Shown here: piece by piece, positions 9,783 through 18,419 of the stretch
Layout: each line of letters opens with the position of its first letter
How positions within the stretch are numbered: position 1 is the first letter of the stretch
The notes under the pieces: model-generated
What the model saw: the letters and a program-made list of their open reading frames with translations, nothing else
Databases searched by the model: none
Told to the model about the DNA's origin: nothing
Assembly (NCBI GenBank): GCA_017882345.1
Contig: JADGPT010000004.1
Coordinates: forward strand, 1-42,863
Reading direction: 5' to 3'
Source of the DNA: Bacteroidales bacterium
Lineage (GTDB): Bacteria > Bacteroidota > Bacteroidia > Bacteroidales > VadinHA17
Length of the DNA stretch: 42,863 nt
Translations under genes and position numbers: made by a program

Positions 9783-10324
9783 TGGCCTCTAATCAGATTA
9801 TGTTTATTCTTTTTTCCGCGATGATTATTGTCTTTTCAATCTTGACAGTTACCAGTCGCAAAATCCTGAGAGCAGCAGTTTATCTTCTGTTTGTTCTGGT
9901 GTCAACATCAGGGCTTTATTTCATGCTGAATTATCAGTTTCTTGCAGCTGTACAGCTTACTCTTTATGCAGGCGGGATTGTTGTTCTGATCATCTTCTCA
10001 ATACTTCTGACAAGTCATATAAGTCAGAACTTTGAATCTTCAGGTTGGAAGAAAAATATATTTTCAGCAATTGCAGCTTTGACCGGAGCTATACTGGCTA
10101 TAATAACGATTCTGGAGTATGGCTTTACAGCAAGCACCGAGGCAGCACAACAGGTAGATATGAGATTAATCGGAAAAAGCCTTTTGTCAGTTGATTATGA
10201 CGGATATGTACTTCCCTTCGAGGTAATATCGATATTACTTCTTGCAGCGATGGTTGCAGCAATAGTGATCGCAAAAAAAGGAGCTCCAAAAAAGATCGTG
10301 TTACCAAAATTAAATCAGGAATAA
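9779..10324 (+). CDS. nuoJ: NADH-quinone oxidoreductase subunit J
   Basis: RKILRAAVYLLFVLVSTSGLYFMLNYQFLAAVQLTLYAGGIVVLIIFSILLT; GTG 9779 or ATG 9782 start overlapping nuoI stop. Confidence 0.95.
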   Translation: MMASNQIMFILFSAMIIVFSILTVTSRKILRAAVYLLFVLVSTSGLYFMLNYQFLAAVQLTLYAGGIVVLIIFSILLTSHISQNFESSGWKKNIFSAIAALTGAILAIITILEYGFTASTEAAQQVDMRLIGKSLLSVDYDGYVLPFEVISILLLAAMVAAIVIAKKGAPKKIVLPKLNQE

Positions 10325-10325
10325 T

Positions 10326-10643
10326 ATGAATTCAGGAATACCAATACAATATTTTTTGATTCTGGCAACTCTAATGTTCTTCACGGGAGTTTACGGCTTC
10401 CTGACACGCCGGAATCTTATAACAATACTCATGTCGGTGGAACTGATTTTAAATTCAGTAAATATAAATTTTCTGGCTTTCAACAGGTACCTATATCCAC
10501 ATAAGCTGGAAGGTATGTTTTTCAGCCTGTTTATAATTGCTGTTGCAGCTGCCGAAGCTGCAGTTGCAATAGCTATAATAATTAATATATACAGACGGTT
10601 TGCAACGATAAATGTAGAAGAGGTTAATGAAATGAAATTCTGA
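10326..10643 (+). CDS. nuoK: NADH-quinone oxidoreductase subunit K
   Basis: FFTGVYGFLTRRNLITILMSVELILNSVNINFLAF; AEAAVAIAIIINIYRR. Confidence 0.96.
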   Translation: MNSGIPIQYFLILATLMFFTGVYGFLTRRNLITILMSVELILNSVNINFLAFNRYLYPHKLEGMFFSLFIIAVAAAEAAVAIAIIINIYRRFATINVEEVNEMKF

Positions 10644-10670
10644 TTGTTACAATAATAGGAAGCTTTTAAA

Positions 10671-12590
10671 ATGATAAATTTCAGTTATACAATTTGGATT
10701 CCCCTGTTACCTTTCTTAATGTTTCTTCTGCTGGGATTGGCAGGGCATAAGCTTAAACCAAAGCTCTCGGGTTTACTTGGAACAGGTGGATTAGGTCTGA
10801 TTACAATACTATCCTATGTAACAGCATTCAAATACTTTTTTACCAGTGAAAAGGTAGATGGCGCATATCAGAAAATTATAGCTTCTAATTTTACATGGCT
10901 TCAGTTTACTGATAAGCTGCACATAGATATAGGTGTATTGCTTGACCCTATTTCGGTTATGATGCTTGTTGTAATAACTACTGTTTCATTCATGGTTCAT
11001 ATATACAGCCTTGGTTATATGAAGGGTGAAAAAGGGTTTGAACGTTTTTTTGCATTTCTTTCTCTATTCAGCTTCTCAATGCTGGGATTGGTTTTAGCAA
11101 CGAATATTTTCCAGATGTATATCTTCTGGGAACTTGTTGGTGTCTCTTCTTTCCTGCTTATCGGATTTTATTACCAGAAACCATCAGCAGTAAGAGCTTC
11201 AAAAAAAGCATTTATAGTTACGCGATTTGCAGATCTCGGATTTCTTATCGGTATCCTGATTTTATCATTTAATACCAAAACATTTGATTTCATAACTCTC
11301 ACTGATCCAATGGGAACAGCCATTGCTCAGGGTGGCGGTATTGCATTCCTTGGCCTTTCGGTGATGACCTGGTCTATGATATTTGTATTTATGGGGGGTG
11401 TTGGTAAATCGGCAATGTTCCCATTCCATATCTGGCTTCCTGATGCAATGGAGGGCCCTACACCTGTTTCAGCCCTTATCCATGCCGCGACCATGGTTGT
11501 AGCAGGTGTATATCTTGTTGCAAGAATGTTCCCGATATATGCCTTATCAGCACCGGTAGCGCTCAATGTAGTTGCGTATGTCGGAGCTTTTTCTTCACTT
11601 TTTGCCGCTGTCATTGCCTGTACACAGACTGACATTAAAAGAGTTTTAGCTTATTCTACCATATCGCAGATCGGATATATGATGCTTGCGCTGGGAGTAT
11701 CCGGTTATGGCGGACATGAAGGTTTAGGATACATGGCATCAATGTTCCATTTGTTTACACATGCAATGTTTAAAGCATTGCTCTTCCTGGGAGCAGGTGC
11801 AATAATTCATGCTGTTCACAGTAATTATATGACCGAAATGGGCGGGCTTCGTAAATATCTGCCGATCACTCACATTACTTTTTTAATTGCATGCCTCACT
11901 ATTGCAGGAATTCCTCCATTATCGGGGTTTTTCAGCAAAGATGAAATACTCGCAGCCGCATTCCATAGTAATAAACTTCTGTTCGCGGTCGAATATGCAG
12001 TTGCCGGTCTTACGGCATTTTACATGTTCAGACTTTACTTCAGTGTTTTCTGGGGAAAAGATACACACTATTCTCATGAACCGCATGAGGCTCCTGCAAC
12101 GATGACCATACCTTTAATTATACTTGCTGTCGGATCGGTAGTAACAGGATTTATTCCATTTAATAAACTGGTTACTTCTGATGGAAAGATCTTCGAAAGT
12201 GAACTCGAATTGATGATTGCCATACCTTCGGTATTGATAGGTTTACTCGGAATTGGAATTGCATATATTATGTACAGGAAAGAAAGTGCAGTACCCGATA
12301 AACTGGCAGCAACATTTAAGTATAGTTATAAATGGGCTTACAATAAGTTTTACATGGATGAATTGTATCTTTTTATTACAAAAAAGATCATCTTCAGATA
12401 TATAGCAGAGCCGGTTGCATGGTTCGACCGCCATGTAGTTGATGCTACAATGAATGCGATTGCAACTGTGACTCAGGGTGTCTCTTACAGAATAAGAGGA
12501 TTTCAATCGGGTCAGTTACAGAAATATGCTTTTGTTTTCATTACAGGGGCAATAATGCTGTCGATATTATTTATTTACCTGTGGAAATAA
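10671..12590 (+). CDS. nuoL: NADH-quinone oxidoreductase subunit L
   Basis: 639 aa antiporter-like subunit; FWELVGVSSFLLIGFYYQKPSAVRASKKAFIVTRFADLGFLIG; WLPDAMEGPTPVSALIHAATMVVAGVYLVAR. Confidence 0.97.
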   Translation: MINFSYTIWIPLLPFLMFLLLGLAGHKLKPKLSGLLGTGGLGLITILSYVTAFKYFFTSEKVDGAYQKIIASNFTWLQFTDKLHIDIGVLLDPISVMMLVVITTVSFMVHIYSLGYMKGEKGFERFFAFLSLFSFSMLGLVLATNIFQMYIFWELVGVSSFLLIGFYYQKPSAVRASKKAFIVTRFADLGFLIGILILSFNTKTFDFITLTDPMGTAIAQGGGIAFLGLSVMTWSMIFVFMGGVGKSAMFPFHIWLPDAMEGPTPVSALIHAATMVVAGVYLVARMFPIYALSAPVALNVVAYVGAFSSLFAAVIACTQTDIKRVLAYSTISQIGYMMLALGVSGYGGHEGLGYMASMFHLFTHAMFKALLFLGAGAIIHAVHSNYMTEMGGLRKYLPITHITFLIACLTIAGIPPLSGFFSKDEILAAAFHSNKLLFAVEYAVAGLTAFYMFRLYFSVFWGKDTHYSHEPHEAPATMTIPLIILAVGSVVTGFIPFNKLVTSDGKIFESELELMIAIPSVLIGLLGIGIAYIMYRKESAVPDKLAATFKYSYKWAYNKFYMDELYLFITKKIIFRYIAEPVAWFDRHVVDATMNAIATVTQGVSYRIRGFQSGQLQKYAFVFITGAIMLSILFIYLWK

Positions 12591-12618
12591 CTTATAATTT
12601 AGAAAAAGAGTTTTAATT

Positions 12619-14124
12619 ATGGATATTTTATCACTGTTTGTACTAATTCCGGTCTTAACAATCACTGCTATCCTGCTTTTAAAAGATACGCGCCAGGTTC
12701 GTCTGGTCTCAGCTTTTGGAATGGGGCTGCAATTATTAATGGCTGCTGTTCTCGTATACCTTTATCTTTCTGCCCGTCACGCCGGGAATATTGATGAGAT
12801 GTTATTTGTAAAGGACTATTTATGGTTTAAAAGTCTTAACATTCATTACGCGGTTGGTGTAGATGGTATATCTGTTGCAATGATATCACTCACCTCACTG
12901 GTCGTCTTTGCCGGGATCTTTGCATCATGGGAGGTTGAGATTCTCAAGAAAGAATTTTTTATTTCTCTGATTCTTCTTGCAACAGGGGTTTTTGGATTTT
13001 TTATCTCGATCGATCTTTTTACAATGTTCATGTTTTATGAACTGGCAGTTATTCCAATGTATCTGTTAATCGGAATCTGGGGCAGCGGACCAAAAGAATA
13101 TTCAGCAATGAAACTGACTCTCATGCTTATGGGCGGATCTGCGCTTCTTCTTGTAGGTTTACTCGGAATTTATTTTAATTCTTCCCCTGACAAAAATCAG
13201 CTTACATTTAATATTCTTGAGATTTCAAAAGTCGTGATCCCACTACCTGCCCAGAGAATGTTTTTCCCTCTGACATTCGTGGGATTTGGTGTACTTGGTG
13301 CATTATTCCCTTTTCATACATGGTCGCCTGACGGACATGCCTCTGCGCCTACTGCAGTTTCAATGTTACATGCAGGAGTTCTAATGAAACTCGGAGGATA
13401 CGGCGCTTTCAGGGTAGCTATTTTTCTTATGCCTGAAGCAGCTCATGAATTATCATGGATATTTATTATTCTTACTTCTATCAGTGTCATTTACGGTGCA
13501 TTTGGAGCCATTGCACAGAAGGACCTTAAATATATCAATGCCTATTCCTCAGTTAGTCATTGCGGCCTTGTGCTTTTTGCTGTACTGATGATGAATCAGA
13601 CAGCTATGACCGGAGCAATAATCCAGATGATCTCACATGGTCTGATGACGGCATTATTCTTTGGTCTTATAGGGATGGTCTATGGCCGTACTCATACCAG
13701 AATGATATCGGAGATGGGCGGATTGATGAAGGTAATTCCATTTTTATCTGTTTGCTATGTAATTGCAGGTCTGGCCTCTCTTGGTCTTCCGGGACTAAGT
13801 GGATTCGTCGCTGAGATGACAATTTTCGTCGGCGCTTTCCAGCATCCTGAGCTATTTTACCGTATTGTTACCATTATAATCGTTTCTTCTATAGTTATTA
13901 CTGCCGTTTATATCCTGAGAGTAATTGCAATTTTATTACTCGGTCCAACTACAAATGAGCATTTTGAACATCTTCCGGATGCAAAATGGTTTGAAAAAAT
14001 ATCGGTTATAACTCTTATAGGGTCAGTAGCTGCAATTGGGCTGGCACCTTTCTGGCTTTCAACAATGATTGGCACAAGTATGCATCCGATTATTGAAAGG
14101 ATTCTTGCTCTTAACCCATTTTGA
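12619..14124 (+). CDS. nuoM: NADH-quinone oxidoreductase subunit M
   Basis: FMFYELAVIPMYLLIGIWGS; FPFHTWSPDGHASAPTAVSMLHAGVLMKLGGYG. Confidence 0.97.
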   Translation: MDILSLFVLIPVLTITAILLLKDTRQVRLVSAFGMGLQLLMAAVLVYLYLSARHAGNIDEMLFVKDYLWFKSLNIHYAVGVDGISVAMISLTSLVVFAGIFASWEVEILKKEFFISLILLATGVFGFFISIDLFTMFMFYELAVIPMYLLIGIWGSGPKEYSAMKLTLMLMGGSALLLVGLLGIYFNSSPDKNQLTFNILEISKVVIPLPAQRMFFPLTFVGFGVLGALFPFHTWSPDGHASAPTAVSMLHAGVLMKLGGYGAFRVAIFLMPEAAHELSWIFIILTSISVIYGAFGAIAQKDLKYINAYSSVSHCGLVLFAVLMMNQTAMTGAIIQMISHGLMTALFFGLIGMVYGRTHTRMISEMGGLMKVIPFLSVCYVIAGLASLGLPGLSGFVAEMTIFVGAFQHPELFYRIVTIIIVSSIVITAVYILRVIAILLLGPTTNEHFEHLPDAKWFEKISVITLIGSVAAIGLAPFWLSTMIGTSMHPIIERILALNPF

Positions 14125-14161
14125 TCTGTCTATTTATTAATGTTTTGGATAATATTAAAAT

Positions 14162-15583
14162 ATGAGCCTAGGTACTTTTTTAATAATGCGTCATGAACTG
14201 TTGCTGATTGCAGCAGCTCTTATAGTATTGATTGCTGAGATATTCTGGAATCCTGATAAAAAAAGCAGTATAAGTCTTTTTTCAATAATCCTTTTCGGGG
14301 TTATAACGATTATTGGCTTCCTTCCTTCTCCTGCAGGACCACTCTTTGGAGGAATGTATGTTTCATCCGGAACCCGGCTTCTTATGAAGAATATTCTGAA
14401 TATAGGTGCGCTAATTGTATTTATTCAGTCAGTTACATGGCTTAAAAAAGAAGAGAATTCCGAAAAAATAAGCGAGTATTTTCTACTGCTCATTTCAACC
14501 CTTGTCGGAATGAACTTCATGATTTCAGCCGGTCATTTTTTAATTTTCTATATTGGAATTGAGCTGGCTACAATTCCAATAGCAGCTCTTGCAGCCTACG
14601 ATCGCTATAAAAACAAATCCGCTGAAGCTGGTATTAAACTTATATTAACATCTGCATTATCATCTGGTGTTATGCTTTATGGCTTATCAATGATCTATGG
14701 AACTACAGGTACCATGTATTTCAGCGAAGTTGCTTCACTCTTTGGAAATACAAGTCTTCAGATACTCGGGTTTATCTTCTTTTTTGCCGGAATGGCTTTT
14801 AAAATATCAATCGTTCCTTTCCATCTCTGGACAGCCGACGTTTATGAAGGGTCACCAGTAAATATAACATCATATCTTTCTGTTATTTCGAAAGGGGCAG
14901 CCATATTTATTTTAATGATTATCCTTTTCAAAGTTTTTCCAATTATAATGGGTACCTGGCAGAAAACAATTTTTGTTACTTCGGTACTCACGATGACTAT
15001 TGGTAATCTTTTTGCAATTCGCCAACAGAATCTCAAGCGGTTCCTTGCATTTTCTTCAATCTCCCAGGCAGGGTATATTTTATTGGGTTTGATTGGAGGA
15101 AATCAGCTAGGGATGGCTTCGGTAATGTATTATATCCTCGTATACATATTTTCAAATCTGGGTGCTTTTGGTGTGGTGACAGCTATTTCAAACGCCACAG
15201 GAAAGGAGAATATCGATGATTATAATGGTCTTTATCAGACTAACCCAAAGCTGAGTCTGATAATGACTCTGGCATTGTTCTCTCTTGCAGGGATACCTCC
15301 GGTAGCAGGATTTTTCGGAAAGTTCTTCTTATTCACGGCTGCTGCACAACAAGGATTCTATCTTCTTGTACTTATTGCTGTTTTGAATACAATCATTTCA
15401 TTATTTTATTACCTCCTGGTAGTAAAAGCTATGTTCATTTCAAAAAATGAAAACCCAATTGGATCATTCAGAAGCGACTTTTCTACACGATTTGCATTTG
15501 GGATTTGTGTAGCCGGTATTGTTGTTACCGGATTTGCAAGTGTTATTTTTGAGGCGATAAAAAATTTAAGTTTCGGAGTCTAG
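14162..15583 (+). CDS. nuoN: NADH-quinone oxidoreductase subunit N
   Basis: Antiporter-like; FKISIVPFHLWTADVYEGSPVNITSYLSVISKGAA; LFSLAGIPPVAGFFGKFFLF; last gene of the nuo series. Confidence 0.96.
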   Translation: MSLGTFLIMRHELLLIAAALIVLIAEIFWNPDKKSSISLFSIILFGVITIIGFLPSPAGPLFGGMYVSSGTRLLMKNILNIGALIVFIQSVTWLKKEENSEKISEYFLLLISTLVGMNFMISAGHFLIFYIGIELATIPIAALAAYDRYKNKSAEAGIKLILTSALSSGVMLYGLSMIYGTTGTMYFSEVASLFGNTSLQILGFIFFFAGMAFKISIVPFHLWTADVYEGSPVNITSYLSVISKGAAIFILMIILFKVFPIIMGTWQKTIFVTSVLTMTIGNLFAIRQQNLKRFLAFSSISQAGYILLGLIGGNQLGMASVMYYILVYIFSNLGAFGVVTAISNATGKENIDDYNGLYQTNPKLSLIMTLALFSLAGIPPVAGFFGKFFLFTAAAQQGFYLLVLIAVLNTIISLFYYLLVVKAMFISKNENPIGSFRSDFSTRFAFGICVAGIVVTGFASVIFEAIKNLSFGV

Positions 15584-15757
15584 GAAGGGCTCAGAGCACA
15601 GTGAAGACTGCAAGACTGTACAAAGACAAAAGACAAAAGTACAAAGACAAAAGTAAAAAGGCAAAAGTGAAAAGGCAAAAGTGAAAACCAGACAAGAGGA
15701 ACCGCATGCCGCAAGCCTCAAGCCGCAAACCTTAGTATTAAGACAAAAGAGAAAGAT
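15584..15757 (+). repeat. Second purine-rich modular repeat spacer (downstream of nuoN)
   Basis: Tandem GGCAAAAGTGAAAA x2 (15660-15687), several ACAAAGACAAAAG units, then a CCGCATGCCGCAAGCC...CCGCAAACC block and TTAAGACAAAAG; same module order as 8000-8132. Confidence 0.8.
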
Positions 15758-16093
15758 ATGGCACTAAATAATGCAAAACATATTATAGGAGAGATTGATG
15801 GTATTCGCTGTACGATAATTGAGACCGGCGCAACTTTAGAGCGTATTGCTTTTCTTACCGATCTTCTGAGTTTCAACAATCTTGAACCAAAAGATATGAA
15901 GGAAGTATCAGCTTCCCCCGGAGAAGAGGTAAAATATACAATTGGTGTTACAGATCTTATCTTTAATCCGGTATTTGCTGTTTATGAACGGCAATTAAAA
16001 AACAGGGAAGGAACATTTGTTACTCCCGGTTACTGGAAACAGGAATGTATAGAATGCGATCCAAGTTACTGGATGAGAAGAAAACCTAAGTGA
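15758..16093 (+). CDS. Conserved hypothetical protein
   Basis: 111 aa ORF MALNNAKHIIGEIDGIRCTIIETGATLERIAFLTDLLSFNN...; plausible start and coding-like composition; family not recognised. Confidence 0.7.
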   Translation: MALNNAKHIIGEIDGIRCTIIETGATLERIAFLTDLLSFNNLEPKDMKEVSASPGEEVKYTIGVTDLIFNPVFAVYERQLKNREGTFVTPGYWKQECIECDPSYWMRRKPK

Positions 16094-16391
16094 TTTCACG
16101 AAACTGCCCAAAAGGTTTCTGATTGTACCTGTTGTACTAGCCTCATTTTCATATCTGTTTTATTCAGCTTATAAGGATGTTAAGGACCGGACTTTAAATG
16201 AATTTAACTTACAGCAGTCTACCCTCGCGAAACAAGCTTCCAGAGGTATCGAAAGCTACTTCATCTACTATCAGCGTGAACTTTTGTTCTTATCAAAGCT
16301 AAAGTATGTTTCAGAATTGGAAGATCAGGGAAAGGATCTGTTGGCGGATTTTTATAATAACCATTCTGACCAGATAGAAGCCATCAAATGA
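16077..16391 (+). pseudogene. N-terminal fragment (TM + start of extracytoplasmic sensor domain) of a histidine kinase, no start codon and truncated
   Basis: Frame open 16077-16391 without ATG/GTG/TTG near its beginning: ...DFTKLPKRFLIVPVVLASFSYLFYSAYKDVKDRTLNEFNLQQSTLAKQASRGIESYFIYYQRELLFLSKLKYVSELEDQGKDLLADFYNNHSDQIEAIK*. Resembles Cache-type sensor kinase N-termini. Confidence 0.65.
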
Positions 16392-16398
16392 GAAAGCC

Positions 16399-16779
16399 TT
16401 GATCATGGAAAAGAAATATGCGGGCAAAACAATATTGATTGCTGAGGATGAAAAATCAAATTTCGATTATCTGAAGATTCTGCTTACCAGAATGAATATC
16501 AGGGTTTTATGGGCAAAGGATGGTCGTGAAGCTGTAAATCTCTGTGAAACAGACCCTTCGATCGATCTCGTATTAATGGACATTAAAATGCCACTCTTAG
16601 ACGGTTATACGGCAACCAGGATTATTAAAAAGAAAAGACCGGAACTGCCAATCATTGCCCAAACAGCTTATGCAATGATTTCTGACAAGAAGGAAGCTGA
16701 TAAAGCCGGCTGTGATGGTTATCTGTCTAAACCAATAAGAATTAATCAAATAGAAGAAACTTTAGAGATTTTTTTGTAA
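16399..16779 (+). CDS. Response regulator receiver domain protein (possibly the C-terminal receiver of a deleted hybrid kinase)
   Basis: ILIAEDEKSNFDYLKILL...IDLVLMDIKMPLLDGYTATRIIKKKRPELPIIAQTAYAM...GCDGYLSKPI: complete CheY-like receiver with D, T/A and K landmarks; ATG at 16405 more likely than TTG 16399. Confidence 0.9.
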   Translation: MIMEKKYAGKTILIAEDEKSNFDYLKILLTRMNIRVLWAKDGREAVNLCETDPSIDLVLMDIKMPLLDGYTATRIIKKKRPELPIIAQTAYAMISDKKEADKAGCDGYLSKPIRINQIEETLEIFL

Positions 16780-16822
16780 AAGAGAGATACAGATAGCGAC
16801 AGGTCTCTGTCTTTTACAAAAA
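16771..16822. terminator. Bidirectional intrinsic terminator between receiver gene and aroE
   Basis: About 20-bp inverted repeat arms TTTTTGTAAAAGAGAGATAC / GTCTCTGTCTTTTACAAAAA with 2 mismatches, between convergent genes and overlapping the first stop codon. Confidence 0.8.
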
Positions 16823-17575
16823 TCACATACTGTCATTATTCCAGATTTCCCATGATTTTTCTGCCTGAGAATGCAGCATTTTGATTCCACTTATTATGGA
16901 ACATCCCTGCTTCACTCCCATCTTAAGAAAAGATGTAAGTTCCGGATTATAAACCAGATCAAACAGAATATGATTCCTGTTTAGTGTTTTATAATTGATT
17001 TCCGGCATAGTCCCTATGTTTGGGAACATACCCAGTGGAGTAGTATTTATTATCAGTTGGTTGCGTTCAAGAATTACGTTATCGACATCAGAATATCTTA
17101 AAACGTCAGGTTTTCTGTCTCTCGAGACCAGGCTCACTTTCAATCCAAACTTCTTAAGGACATAACAAACTGCCCTGGAGCTTCCTCCGGTACCAAGAAC
17201 CAACGCGTTTTTAACATCATCTCTGATAAAAGGAAGGAGAGTATCTTTTATTCCGGTAACATCGCTGTTATATCCATGTAACTTTATCTGTCCGTCAGGT
17301 CTGCTTATCTTCACGACATTAACTGCACCTATTTCTTCAGCCTCAGGATTGATAAGATCCAGAAACCTGATTATCTCTGACTTGAATGGTATGGTTATAT
17401 TTAGTCCGCACAGATCTTCATCTGAAGAAACTAATTCCAAAAAGTTATCAAGGTTTTCTAATGGATAATTCTCATAAGAGCAATCCTTTATATGCTCAGA
17501 AAGAAATTTTTCAGTAAAGTATTTTTTGGAGAAAGAATGACTGAGAGGATATCCAATGAGTCCAAATTTTCTCAT
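16823..17575 (-). CDS. aroE: Shikimate dehydrogenase
   Basis: MRKFGLIGYPLSHSFSKKYFTEKF; GLNITIPFKSEI; VLGTGGSSRAVCYVLKK; INTTPLGMFPN. Confidence 0.95.
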   Translation of the reverse strand: MRKFGLIGYPLSHSFSKKYFTEKFLSEHIKDCSYENYPLENLDNFLELVSSDEDLCGLNITIPFKSEIIRFLDLINPEAEEIGAVNVVKISRPDGQIKLHGYNSDVTGIKDTLLPFIRDDVKNALVLGTGGSSRAVCYVLKKFGLKVSLVSRDRKPDVLRYSDVDNVILERNQLIINTTPLGMFPNIGTMPEINYKTLNRNHILFDLVYNPELTSFLKMGVKQGCSIISGIKMLHSQAEKSWEIWNNDSM

Positions 17576-17621
17576 TTTCAGATGGTTATTGATTTAGGTA
17601 GATGAACTTCATAAGAATTAC

Positions 17622-18395
17622 CTACTGTTTCAATTCCTCAGGAAGAAACTGAAAAAAGGTATCACCGCGCAGTCCCAGCCGTAATGATTCCAATGGGATT
17701 ATTTCAGCAGGCGCAATATTTCCAAGGTTGACATTAGCTCCAAAATGTTTTATAAACCAAGCCTGTTGCGATTTTAGAGGAGCCTCCCATATAACGTTTT
17801 CCAGTTTAACGTGCTCCGCGATTCCTTGTATTATTTTATTATTAATAGAGCCATCCTCGTTATAGATACCGGTGGTACCGGATTCTCGTGCTTCAGCAAT
17901 AACTTTAACCGATCCGGCAATTAATTCAGCTCTCATCATGGCAACCCATTCATCGGGGGTATAAACAACATCTTTTTTCTTGGAACCGACTTCTGAAATG
18001 ACCGTTCCTCTTTCTGCAAGCCTGGCGATATACTCTAGTTTTCTTTTATGTTCAATGTCGTAAGACCCGTCAGAAACTTCCACCAGCTCGATTTCGTTTT
18101 TATCCAGAAAATCAATGAACTCTTTAAACATATTTCTTACAATGAATGCTTCAAAAAGAGTCCCTCCAAAGTATGGTATAACACCTGCTTTCTTATACAT
18201 CACGATCTTCTTTTCAAAACCGGGAGTGATAAGTGACGTACCAAAGCCAAGTTTTACATAATCGGTGTACTCGCTTCCAACAGACATAAAGTCTTCTGCT
18301 TCCCTTATACTAAGCCCCTTATCCATCACCATAGTGATACCTGAATTTCGTGGTTTTACGGGTCTTTCGGGCAAAAACGGAAGCAGTTTATTCAT
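17622..18395 (-). CDS. comA: Phosphosulfolactate synthase (ComA family)
   Basis: PRNSGITMVMDKGLSIREAEDFM...YVKLGFGTS...GVIPYFGGTLFEAF...VEVSDGSYDI...KVIAEARESGTTGIY. Confidence 0.88.
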   Translation of the reverse strand: MNKLLPFLPERPVKPRNSGITMVMDKGLSIREAEDFMSVGSEYTDYVKLGFGTSLITPGFEKKIVMYKKAGVIPYFGGTLFEAFIVRNMFKEFIDFLDKNEIELVEVSDGSYDIEHKRKLEYIARLAERGTVISEVGSKKKDVVYTPDEWVAMMRAELIAGSVKVIAEARESGTTGIYNEDGSINNKIIQGIAEHVKLENVIWEAPLKSQQAWFIKHFGANVNLGNIAPAEIIPLESLRLGLRGDTFFQFLPEELKQ

Positions 18396-18419
18396 ATTAA
18401 GGTTATATTAAATAAAATT

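Noticed and set aside
11327-11635. 102-aa minus-strand ORF inside nuoL
   Set aside because: Antisense to the conserved antiporter core; no domain.
16776-16817. Regulatory RNA at the receiver-aroE junction
   Set aside because: The inverted repeat lies between convergent genes and is explained more simply as a bidirectional terminator.
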